Shown here: piece by piece, positions 33,578 through 42,915 of the stretch | Position numbering within the stretch: the first letter of the stretch is position 1 | Layout: each line of letters begins with the position of its first letter | Assembly (NCBI RefSeq): GCF_035046485.1 | Contig: NC_085136.1 | Location: 79,501,734 to 79,565,733, forward strand | Source of the DNA: Aedes albopictus | Lineage: Eukaryota > Arthropoda > Insecta > Diptera > Culicidae | Reading direction: 5' to 3' | Length of the DNA: 64,000 bases | Notes under the pieces: model-generated | Database searches by the model: none | Seen by the model: only the letters and a program-made list of their open reading frames with translations | Told to the model about the DNA's origin: nothing | Made by a program: the position numbers and the translations under genes

Positions 33578-34687
33578 TTATAACAGATTTTCTTCACCCT
33601 GTTCGTCGACAGCACCGTCTCGGCGGGGCTTTTTGCCGGGAGGACGACCTCGTGTGCTTCGCCTGCTGCTCGTTGATGTGGAGGAATCATCGGTTTCGTT
33701 TCCGTTGCCATTGTCGCTCTTGCTCTGCGATCGCATCGCATGAGTCGGCTTTTTGAAGCAGTCAACCAGCGGCACAATGGCTTTTGGCTCTTCGGAACGC
33801 GTTGTTCGCAATGACGACGAACTATGCGCGTGCTGAGGTGACGGGCGGAGAGATGTCGTTAGATCAACACTTGCTGGTTGACTTTCGAATTGTGGAGCCG
33901 AGGCAGACGGTTCGGTCAGACTCGATGGGCTCGGTAACGCAGGAAACGCGTCTAAAGATGACGGTGGCGGAGCGGAGGGTTTTGAGCCGATCGGTTTGGA
34001 GATCGGAGGCTTCGTACCAGCTGATTTTTTAGGTGGTGGTCGTGGCCCAGCTTGCTTCGCTACGTTGGCGTAACTCTTCTGCACCAGCAACTTTTTGTTC
34101 TGCACACAAGATATGCCAGTGTGCGCCTGTTCTTTGCAGTGTTTTCAAGACTGCAACTGCCCCTTGTAGACGATGAAAGCCTGCTGCCCATCGATGTTGA
34201 CCCATGAGTCAATGTTCCGCTGCACCAGCATACGGGCCGACCATATGCCGAGTGGTATACCGGCGAACTCGTAGCCCTCTCCCCACGTAAATTCGCGAAT
34301 CGATATCACTTCGCCGAACCGGCACAGAAACTCGATAATCTTCTCCTCGGACACGTTTTCGGGCAAGTCGTGAATCTTCACTTCCACACTACCATCTTCC
34401 ATGGTTATACGAAGCCTGTGCTTCTTCCCGTTCAGTTCCACTTCGTGACGATTGTCATGTTCGTCCACAACTTTTTGTGCGAGCATCAGATCATTGACCT
34501 TGACGAACGCACATTGTTCACCCTTGTGGCACTGTAGTCTTGCGACATCTTCTTTCTTCAGCCCAAGCACTGTACGGCAGAAACCGTGCACCTTTTCGAA
34601 TGAAGGTTTCACAGGGAAACTCGAATAGTCTATTCGAAAGGTGTTTTCTCGCCTCATCGCGAAACACTCCAGCACGCGACGCGGCAC
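33578..34687 (-). pseudogene. LINE ORF1 (nucleic-acid-binding protein), one nonsense codon
   Basis: ORF1 of the L1/Tx1-type element. The first half (34687-34145) has an RRM-like region (VEVKIHDLPENVSEEKIIEF, about residues 100-120). The second half (34105-33578) is Ser/Pro/Lys-rich, ending GRPPGKKPRRDGAVDEQG. Both halves are in one frame, separated only by an in-frame TGA at 34145-34147. That codon sits exactly where the first Cys of a CCHC knuckle should be: the following residues give C-x4-H-x4-C at correct spacing. A single point mutation of a Cys codon would explain it. Canonical role: binding LINE RNA in the ribonucleoprotein. Confidence 0.8.
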
Positions 34688-36275
34688 GGCGAAAGAAAAA
34701 AAAGAGAAACACCGAAACTAGACGCTTGACTTTTGATGAGCGCTATCGATAGAAACACGTCCGCGCGTCTCAGAAGCTGAGCAATAACTAATAGCAAACT
34801 ACAAGAGTTCAAAACATGTTTGAAATACTCAAATCCCTTTGGAGAAAAATAGGACAAACCCCCATTTGCACCGTTAGATTTGAAGTAATCAGAGCTTTTT
34901 AGGGCCCACTAAGTCGATTAAATAGCTATAATTCTCAAGCGGAAGCTAGAGTTTCGTAACTATACAAAAGAATAGTTTATCCGAAGATATTTTGAACTTG
35001 AACAGATCAGAGTTCCATTCAGGAATACCTCTTACGGTCCGCACAGACCGCAGAGGACAAGCTTCTTTCAAAGCAATAGTTAAGGTAAACCACAATGGGG
35101 GGCGTTGTAGGTACAAAACCACAATGAAACTCTCTTGGAGTAGCAATGGAAGCGAGTTATCTATAAAATTTGGTCGCTACCAATTAGTACGGGTTCCCTA
35201 GTTTATTGAGCAGGGACGCATGAAAACGCAAATTTTGCGAAGGAACACTAAAAGTGCAAAGAAAGTCAAATGGAGACTCCTAATCTGACACATGCCATTC
35301 AGTCAACTCATGACAAATACTGCTAATGCAGAGTTGGGTTAGGTGCAATTCTATGTTAAGTTATCCATGAACTGTACTATGTACCTAAGTAATTCATCAA
35401 ACTGAAGCAACTCAAATTAATGTTTGAGCTATTTCAGATGATGTAACCATCGTAGCAATACTGCCAAATATCAGCGAAAAGATGCTGAGTACAAGAGCTT
35501 GCTTGAAGGCATCCATAAAGAAAGGTTGAAACATACTAAGATATAGCATGCTCGAGGCACGACACTTCATTTATAATGAAAGAAGCAAAACTGGGTTCAC
35601 AAGGTATACCATACAGAAGTTGCCCTACGAAAATGAACTTTTTAAAGAAGAGCCACTTGGGCTAAGCACGCTTTTTACGCTGAAAATTGATCTGAGGTTT
35701 CCTAGCCGTAGCCACTACCCAAACTAGACAGGATTACACTCTTCACAATCACAGCACAAAAAGGAAACATCAACGACAAACCAAATCGGTGTCAATTGAA
35801 AAACGTCAATGGCGAAAACGCTTTAAGCGAACCCATATAGGTAGTAATGTAAGCTAATTTACAACATTTGAATAATCCCGCCCTTATTTAGCCTCAAATT
35901 TGAGACTTAAGAAGGGCAACTGATTATCTCGGAGAAACGCAAGGTCCACTGCACAATTGCTCCGGTTAGCGCAGTAAGGGCGTAATACTGTGGAGGACGC
36001 CCTAATTCTCCACAGGCTCCGTTTGTGGTTAGGTTTTTATCAGACCCCCCTAACCATTCATTCCTTGGCACGGTAAGCATAAAGCCGCATAACACCATGA
36101 ATTAGGGGTCACCTGTTTAGTGGACTCTTACCACTGGATCAGGAATTCCGTAGTGTTATTCTTAGCCAATTGAGACAACCGCTACCGACACTACGCAGCT
36201 ATCTAGGCTGATCGGGAAAAGAAGTTAACATTGATGGTTAACTTCCAAGCGAGCCCGAACAGCCTGAAAATGCCT

Positions 36276-36306
36276 GAATGTTTACTACTCATGCTGCTGC
36301 AGCATG
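36276..36306 (+). repeat. 31-bp direct repeat, right copy
   Basis: Identical to 29642-29672. It adjoins the LINE-A copy 2 5' end (minus strand), as expected for a target duplication. Confidence 0.75.
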
Positions 36307-37060
36307 GCACATACTTTTCTGATATTGAAAACGATATACCATATGTGAACAGTAATTTTATATATATTTCCAATTTTCAGCAATTGGGTTTTTAAATTAA
36401 GAAAAATGTATTGATTTTTTGCTTTTATACGAAAGAGCACCTTCTTCTGAACCACTATGATTTTTTTCAGATTTTTAGAACTTTATTTTGGTACCTAAAA
36501 TCGATTTCGAAGAGATTTATCGAAATCACCTTTTGACAGCTGGGCAACTGCTTGACAGCTCCGCCCAGTACAAAATGCGACGAGGGGTGATTCGACAAAT
36601 CACTCCCATACAAACTTCAAATTGATTTTTAAATAGGTTCCCGGGCACCAAAATTCATGAAAATTTGGATTTCGGCTCAGTTTTGCATGCAGATTCAGAA
36701 TATGTAAATATCTCAACACCGTTAAAGAAGCCAATTGTAAAATTCACCTCATTTAACATCTGGCCGATTTTCTATGAAATAAAACTATTTTTATTCGATT
36801 CAAAAATCATTAGGGCTATTCACATAACAGATTAAATTGCTGCGTAAGCCATGATTTTCTGCTTATTTGAAATGTTTCCTGATTTTGCGAATGAAATAAT
36901 CGAAGATTGCCTTGGTGATCGCGATGTTTAATCAGTTTAATCAGTTTACGCTGTTAAGTGAATCCCCCTATTATTTTAATGAAAGATGATGTACTGAGCA
37001 ACGAAGCAAGGGTGGTTAAATTTGAACTACGCGTCTTCTGATTATAGCCTTGTAAAGTTG
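36307..37060. other. Non-coding, probably old repeat
   Basis: Contains TTGACAGCTCCGCCCAG and AAATCACTCCCATACAAAC segments that look like interior sequence of a dispersed repeat. No termini, ORF or tail was found. Confidence 0.35.
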
Positions 37061-37061
37061 T

Positions 37062-37380
37062 CCGTTTTATAAATTGAACAGTCCTTATGGTGAAAAAATC
37101 AATTCTACTTTTCTGCAATGAAATGGTGCAAAAAGCGTGAGCATTATGATTCCTTGTCTAATTCGATGCTGTTTGAACAAAACTTTAGGCAACAGTGTTG
37201 TTTTCTCCTTTTCTTGCAACATAAACAACAGTTATTCAAAGTTTTGCTCAAACAGCATCAAATTAGGTAAGGAATCATAATACCCACGCTTTTTTTTTTA
37301 CCATTTTATTTTAGAAACAGAGAACTGACCTTTTCACCATACTAAAATTCAGCTTATTACTACAAATCTAGTACTACACC
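37062..37380. mobile_element. Foldback MITE related to 11793-12156
   Basis: CTGCAATGAAATGGTGCAAA at 37113, GATGCTGTTTGAACAAAACT at 37165 and the mirrored TTTTGCTCAAACAGCATCAA at about 37242 are shared with 11793-12156. The right end, ACTACAAATCTAGTACTACA, corresponds to the outer arm. The left outer arm is replaced by GTCCGTTTTATAAATTGAAC. Confidence 0.75.
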
Positions 37381-37678
37381 GAACGTGCCCCATTGCGACG
37401 TTTCTTTGTTTCCTGATCAGTATTACAGCATAGAGACGGCCCTGGGAAAAGAGGTGTTTGTAAGACTTCCGTGGCCGAGACCAGATGCCTGGGGAACCCC
37501 TGGTGATAAGGCCCTTCAGGCCGCGTCACCTTTAATCTAGATTGTTTAATAACAATTGGCCTGGCTTCTGGTCTCGTCACCTAGATTGTTTATAACAGAC
37601 AAGCCATTCAACAGCACTGACAGCCGTCGCATTCGGCTTATAGGCACAGGGCATGCAAGCCCTCTAAGATAGCGTTAT
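37381..37678. other. Intergenic sequence
   Basis: TAATCTAGATTGTTTAATAA at 37531 and ACCTAGATTGTTTATAA at 37580 are a short local repeat. No gene recognised. Confidence 0.35.
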
Positions 37679-38041
37679 ATACCCATACACGCTATGTCCA
37701 AAGAGAAGTATTATGAAAATCGAATGTACCTCAAATGTTTTCCCCTGGAATCGTAGCTTTGGACCTCTAGTTTCAGAATCTGTGCGGTTTAAAATATTTC
37801 ATCTTGGGTTATTTGATATTTTTGATTTTTATCCTGTTTTCCCATACAAATATCGAAAAAAGTCATTTTAAGGTCAATTTCGTCCCATATAAAAATGTAT
37901 TGAAAAAAAAAACTCAAGATGGATTATTTTATACTACTCATTTTCTGAATCTAGAAGTCCAAAAATATGGTTCTAGCGAATAAATTTTGAGGTACATTCA
38001 GTTTTCATAATACTTCCCTTTGGATATAGCGTGCCATATAC
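37679..38041. mobile_element. Foldback MITE, about 360 bp
   Basis: The arms start CACGCTATGTCCAAAG...AGTATTATGAAAAT (left, 37688) and mirror as TTTTCATAATACTTCC.TTTGGATATAGCGTG (right, ending 38031). Internal pairing continues (TGAATGTACCTCAAA type). Exact ends are uncertain by a few bases. Confidence 0.75.
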
Positions 38042-38084
38042 GGCCATCTACTTGAGTTTCGTGTCCAGCCTTCAATTCCATATT

Positions 38085-38168
38085 CCGCTGACCTGCTTCA
38101 GGCCGTCAGTAGGTCGACACCAGAGGCATGTTTTCCTCCATTTGGGAAGTTTGTGCCATGGCCATGAA
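38085..38168 (-). mobile_element. Fragment of a LINE-A 3' end
   Basis: CCAGAGGCATGTTTTCCTCC and ATTTGGGAAGTTTGTGCCAT match the 3' end of LINE-A copy 2 at 29699-29745. Only this short 3' piece is present. Confidence 0.55.
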
Positions 38169-38339
38169 CACGCTTTACTAAAGCGGCTTTAGGCCGTACA
38201 GAGCTTTCTGCAGCTCGTAGACTTTCGTTGTCGCCCTGTCGTCACGGAACCCTTCTGGCTGCTCCATGGAAATCTTCTCGTCATCCTAGTCGCCTTGCAG
38301 GAATGCAGTCACCACGTGCATTTGGTGCACTTCTAGATA

Positions 38340-38549
38340 GGCTGACCATATTTGTCCCGTTTAAATATGGGACACATTCTGGAAACTCAACAAAAAGGAA
38401 ATCAATGTCCAAAAACAGAAATGCATGTTTTTAATAATGCTATTTCAGCTGGAAACAACGAACAATTGAGTCAAAAACATTAACTATGCTCCAGTGACGT
38501 GTGTTTGAAAATTTTGCTGTCCCGTTAAATACGGGACGGATGGTCAGCC
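38340..38549. mobile_element. 210-bp MITE inserted in the copia remnant, TA target
   Basis: The left TAGGCTGACCATATTTGTCC and the right GGACGGATGGTCAGCCTA are inverted repeats containing GTCCCGTTTAAATATGGGAC-like palindromes. TA flanks both ends. The insertion splits a copia RT coding segment. Confidence 0.8.
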
Positions 38550-38630
38550 TACTTCAAGGTCCAGCTTCGCCGTCAATGCAAGGAGGTAACGCACTGTTTC
38601 ATGACATCCCGGGCAGAGGACAAGTACTGA

Positions 38631-38885
38631 CGATCAAAATGTGATATTGGTTTGTTTGAGATAAGAGGAAAAGTACTGAAAATAATAGCAAAAATTTGTT
38701 CTTGAATCATCTAACCAATAGCAAAATTTGATATTTGAAGATCAATCAAATAGCTCACTGCTATTGGTTAGATCTTACCAAGAGCTAAATGTGCTATGAT
38801 GCTGATGTTCCAGGAGTGAAATTGAGATATTATTTTCAGTACTTTTACCTCTTATCTCAAACAAACAAATATCACTTTTTGATCT
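38631..38885. mobile_element. 255-bp foldback MITE inserted in the copia remnant
   Basis: GATCAAAATGTGATATTGGT at about 38633 is inverted as AAATATCACTTTTTGATC at 38882. Pairing continues as GAGATAAGAGG.AAAAGTACTGAAAATAATA, and a second inner hairpin uses AACCAATAGCAAA / CTATTGGTTAGAT. Confidence 0.85.
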
Positions 38886-39096
38886 CCGTATCAAAATATG
38901 CTATTGATGAGCTTTTTTATTCTGCTCGGGGTACGACGGGAGAATACGTGTCCTGGTAGTCCACGCCCTTCCCAAACAATAGGGCACTCCATGAAATTCT
39001 CTCCTTCTTTTTCACTCTTACAGAAATTTTGTAAACAACAAGGCCAAGAAACGTCAAAATCCCATATAAAATCAAAACAATGCAGTGCCCTATACA

Positions 39097-39207
39097 CATG
39101 GTTACAAAACAGTCACGGCAGCACATATAAGGGTTGCACAGATATCACTGTGACTTATTGCGTAACCAATACCTGCGCAGCCGTAACTGTTTTGTGACCA
39201 TGTGTGT
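39097..39207. mobile_element. 110-bp MITE (ACACATGGTTACAAAACAGT ends)
   Basis: ACACATGGTTACAAAACAGT and CACGG on the left are inverted on the right as CCGTAACTGTTTTGTGACCATGTGT. The ends resemble the ACACACATGTCACAG elements at 17297 and 61908. Confidence 0.8.
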
Positions 39208-39663
39208 TGCTTGGATTGACTTGCGAACAGCCCTTGACCTCCACTCGCGCCTTATACCGTTCGATGGAGCCATCTGAGTTCGTCTTAATTTAGAAGATCC
39301 CCTCAACGCCTTCCATCCTGGAGGTAGATTGACCAGACACCATGTGTCGTTGTCGTTCAACGCACCGATGTCACTCTCCATCGCGTAAAACCATCGATCA
39401 CCATCAGGTCGGTCCAACGCTTCTTCAACGGTTTCTGGCTCATCTCGATTTTGTGGACAAGATGCCTCGGAAAGATTTCTGATTGTGACGAATGCGAAAA
39501 ATTACTTGCCTGTGACTAAGCGCTCCCAGTCACCAAGCTCATAAATTTGTTGTATACCAACATCTTCTTCTTTGGAATGTGACTTGATGCTTCTAGGAAG
39601 TCGCTGGCATCCTCACGCTTGGCTACCACAGTCCAGTGAAGAAACAAGTTTCTGAGACAGGAC

Positions 39664-40335
39664 AGGTGTCCGGCCATTTGGCCGAACGCCGGTTGGCCGA
39701 ATGCCATCTGGCCGATTGCGTCGTTTGGCCGAGTTGTGATCAAAATAATTCAGAGGAAGTTTTTGACAATCTAACTACCATTATGATCATCACAAGTATT
39801 TCCTTCTTTTAATCATAGGATATTTCTTCTAGTTTTTACATTTTAGGATTAAATGGCGTTGGAACTGCCAAAATTTTATCAAATATTTTTCCTTCTTTGA
39901 ATCATAGGCTGTTCTTTCGAGTCATATTGATGCGGAGAACAATGGCATCACAGAGAACAGACATCCAGGCTAGAACAAATTTCATTCAGAAAGTTGAGTA
40001 AGGATTTGAATCTTCACTGGAGTAAGGTTGCAAACCAATACATGATGACAACACTAACGCCGCCAAACACCATATTGCCACAGTCAGTGGTGAATTGAAA
40101 CATTTCAAGTGGTGAATAGAATTAGTATGGGAAATTATCCGATTGCAACGCCACGCTATTGCCACTTGTATTGCCGATTTCAAATGGCCGTTAAATTCCT
40201 TACACAGCTTCGGAACTGGACTTGGATGTCTGTTCTCTGTGATGGCATGGTCACATAAGTTCATCATTCACTTTTCGGCCAAATGGCGTGCGGCCAAACG
40301 GCATTCGGCCAAATGGCGTTCGGCCAAATGACCCG
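39664..40335. mobile_element. MITE of the TTTGGCCGAATG family, copy 3, with nested MITE
   Basis: Terminal clusters of TTTGGCCGAACGCC and TTGGCCGAATGCC (39674-39735) are inverted at 40278-40331. The interior (TTCTTTGAATCATAGGCTGTTC) is the reverse of copies 1 and 2. A 293-bp MITE interrupts it at 39949-40241. The element itself lies inside the copia remnant, so three insertion layers are visible. Confidence 0.8.
39949..40241. mobile_element. 293-bp MITE with 7-bp ATGGCAT duplication
   Basis: The ends CACAGAGAACAGACATCCA and its exact inverse bound the element. ATGGCAT is duplicated at 39942-39948 and 40242-40248. The short TIR and 7-8-bp duplication suggest a hAT-type element. Confidence 0.85.
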
Positions 40336-41343
40336 GAACCGACAGGACACTGTATGTGACCTTATAATCAAACTACTTGTGGCGCTCCCTCTCGCTGCGC
40401 CGCGGAGTGGGATGAACACTGCCTCGTGTTGAATGCGAGGCTCCAATCTTCAATTGATTCCGGTTCCAGTTCCGTATTCGCGGCATCATCGACCGCAGCT
40501 GATTCAGTCTGAACCAAGTCGTTCGCTTCATCACTCCTGACAATCGTACCGATGTCTACGCAGTATAGTACCGCTTCCGCTTCAGTATGGCCGACTTGGC
40601 AGGCCTCCGAAATTGCCACCTTTATACCCTTTGGTATTTTCTGCGTAGCCAACCAGCACGCAGGAAATGGATTTTGCGTCCAACTTCTTCCTCTTATGTA
40701 TGGGAGTATGGGTACGTATGCCATCACTTTGAATCCAAAAACATTTCCAACGGTGTTGCCTGGCTGCCCTGGGTCGGAGATCGATAGGCAAGGTGCACTG
40801 CCGTGGATGCAGCCTCTGTGAGCGTAGTGTTCGCCAGCAAACATCGTGCCTCCTCTTCAATCGTACGATTCATTCGCTCTGATAACCCATTCTGCTGCGG
40901 ATTGTACGGAATCGTCTGCTCGTGCCGCATACCGCTTTTCTTCAGAAAATCTTGCAATTGCTGGCCTGGATACTCTAACCCATTATCAGTTCTCAAGCAT
41001 TTGATTTTCATTCCAGATTGGTTTTCGACGTGGGCCTTGAATTCTTGAAATGCACTGAATGCTTCGGCCTTGGATATCAGGAAGTATGCAAACGTCATCT
41101 TGGTAGCATCGTCGATGAGGGTGATCTACTACTTGCTGCCGCCATGCGATGACTTCTCCATCGGCCCAAACAGGTCTGAGTGTAGGTACTAACTCCAGCA
41201 CTTCCTTCGGCCGAGCTCCACTCGATTTGAACGGCTGCTTTTGATGATTCCCTTCAGCACATGGCACACAGCTCGGCATCGTCGATCCATGGATTTCCAT
41301 GGATGCCCATGGAAATGGGCAATTTTTGCGTGACGTAATTTAT

Positions 41344-41452
41344 GGACATTCCCTATCCTGATAACAGACTAAACTCGACTGATCGGTTATAGAGGAGTGA
41401 ACTAAGAAAGATTTATTGCTATGCATAAAAATTAACGCTTACTATGCTAACA
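41344..41452 (-). mobile_element. Possible copia LTR fragment
   Basis: On the minus strand this starts TGTTAGCATAGTAAGCG, contains AATAAA, and ends GGATAGGGAATGTCCA. A TG...CA terminus pattern and position just upstream of copia pol remains fit a 5' LTR with gag deleted. No second LTR copy was found, so this is tentative. Confidence 0.3.
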
Positions 41453-41649
41453 CATCCGCTCCTCATCTATACATGGTGGCTGCATCCGCCTAAGGCTTGT
41501 AGGCAGGTGTAACACAGCTTCACCATCGCTAGGTTCACCAGTACGCCAGTAGTCTCCCATTCCTAGAGTAGACTTGCAACACTTGTACGCGACAACATCG
41601 CTAACAACTTGTCCCCGCTTTGACCGAGTAGGTTTCGCTCACGGCGGAA

Positions 41650-42085
41650 CGCCTCCCTAATACCTCGTCGTTGAAGTATGAAACTTCCTTAGACTCCCTG
41701 AAACGTCCCTAAGACTACTAGGTGCCTCCTGAAATCCTCTGAAACGCCCATGGAAGCTCCAGTTACTCCAATGGAACCCCCTGAAATACCCCAGAGACCC
41801 CTCGAAGCGCCCCTGAAGCGCCCCGAGACTCCTTTGGAGCACTCTGTAACCTCCTTAGCCTTCCTAAAACGTCCCTGAGGACCTCAAAACCTCCATGACA
41901 CCCTCTGGAACGCCTCTCGAACGCCCAGAGGCAAGCCTCAGACCTCTTGAAACCCTTTGAAACTCCATAGGACTTCCTAAAATGCCACTGAGACGCCCTG
42001 AAACGTATCTACCCCGAGACACTCTCAATTCCTTTAAAGCGCCGGTAAAGCCCCCTGAGATTCCTTGAAACATAGACTAGTACAT
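41650..42085. repeat. CCTGAAACGCCC-type degenerate repeat
   Basis: Units such as CCCCTGAAACGTCCCTGAGA recur irregularly, the reverse complement of the GTTTCAG-type tract at 18050-20340. No gene. Confidence 0.65.
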
Positions 42086-42545
42086 GGACTAGTATTAGTA
42101 TACTTGAAATAAGACCCTACAAAACAGTCCATGGAGCTTTTGGACGACCAGAACATCCAGGTAATTCGAAATAAGCCGGACCATATTATTGAAAAAAAAA
42201 CAGTGTTTAGACCAATTCAAATGGAATCATTCATTTTATATGGTGAATCAAGTTTGAAGATGAAAGATTAATGATTGATTTGTGTATGATTATGATTAAT
42301 ATTTTTTCCGTTATCGTCGTACGAAATACCTACATTATTATTTTATTAGGCATCAATTGCCCAACAAAAACCTCAATGATACTGCAAGTTTGTTCCACGC
42401 CGGTGCAGGTAAAGAAGCTCTCCAAAATTAGCTTCATTGCCTATTTGACTGGCACTCCACCTATCGGTCGGCACAGGCATATTAGTTTTATAGCTTCTTT
42501 TATGCTTTCACCACTCCCTTACGGCGCTGCCATAGTGCCGCTTCA
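42086..42545. other. Intergenic sequence upstream of the plus-strand gene
   Basis: AT-rich to about 42380, then more balanced composition. No repeats or ORF supported. Confidence 0.35.
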
Positions 42546-42547
42546 AA

Positions 42548-42642
42548 GTGAGAGTGGGAGTGCGCGTCCAAAGGATTTTCGTGGATTTGCTGTTGTTGAT
42601 ATTCTTTTTTGCGGCTTCGCACACGCGCACTCCCACTCTCAC
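42548..42642. promoter_or_regulatory. Perfect 20-bp inverted repeat upstream of a host gene
   Basis: GTGAGAGTGGGAGTGCGCGT at 42548-42567 is exactly inverted at 42623-42642. The spacer is 55 bp and the repeat lies about 275 bp before the first candidate ATG at 42916. GAGAG-rich arms resemble dipteran promoter-proximal elements. It could alternatively be a small TIR pair. Confidence 0.4.
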
Positions 42643-42915
42643 GCGTAACTATAACGGCACCCTTATTTTCTTTCGCCATGTGCACCGCTCACCCGCTCTA
42701 CCCCTTCAACCAGCCGGTAGCATGCTGTTCAACGAGGCGCGAATTCGTTCACCTCTCGAAGTGGCTGTCTGGCCTGACCATTCACTGCCTGACTGCAGCA
42801 ACATGCTTCTAATGCTTTCGCATGCTTATGCTTTTTGGCTGCCCTACATTTCGGTTGCACATGGCAACGATCCAAGCCAAAACAAAGTAGACGCCGCAGG
42901 CCTGCAGTTCCGTGG

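Larger units (their letters stand above)
30328..34816 (-). mobile_element. Nearly intact L1/Tx1-type LINE inserted in LINE-A copy 2
   Basis: The element has a poly(A) tail (poly-T at 30328-30344 on the plus strand), ORF2 at 33577-30395, ORF1 at 34687-33578 and a 5' leader to about 34816. Aligning the flanks with LINE-A copy 1 places the left junction near copy-1 position 510 and the right flank (CAAATCCCTTTGGAG at 34829) at copy-1 position 533. TGAAAATACCCAA (left) and TGAAATACTCAA (right) may be a decayed target duplication. Gene content and the poly(A) tail fit the L1/Tx1 group. Confidence 0.85.
29674..36275 (-). mobile_element. LINE-A copy 2, interrupted by an L1/Tx1-type LINE
   Basis: Minus-strand LINE of the same family as 1-2460. 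The 5' leader starts near 36275 (GGCATTTTCAGGCTGTTCGG) and runs through 35820. Degenerate coding sequence lies at 35820-34817 and, after the inserted LINE, at 30327-29985. A 3' UTR-like end reads GGCACAAATGTCCCAAATGG near 29730 and stops at about 29674. Shared landmarks with copy 1 include ATCGACAATGCGTT (389 and 30192) and GCAGAGG.CAAG (1043 and 35051). Internal deletions are extensive. The 31-bp repeats at both ends fit a target-site duplication. Confidence 0.8.
38170..41300 (-). mobile_element. Degenerate copia-type retrotransposon remnant with several insertions
   Basis: On the minus strand, broken pieces follow the Ty1/copia pol order. Integrase: TDNGLEYPG then PQQNGLSERMNRTIEEEAR at 41098-40724. 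Next is the copia-typical KLDAKSISCVLVGYAENTKG near 40660-40600. The RT start is DGDRWFYAMESDIGALNDND at about 39410-39350, then KGVDYQDTYSPV near 38960. An RT core, TAFLQGD followed by MEQPEGF and ALYGLKP, is near 38310-38180. Frameshifts and stops are frequent, and gag and both clear LTRs are missing. Insertions include the MITEs at 38340-38549, 38631-38885, 39097-39207 and 39664-40335. Confidence 0.8.
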
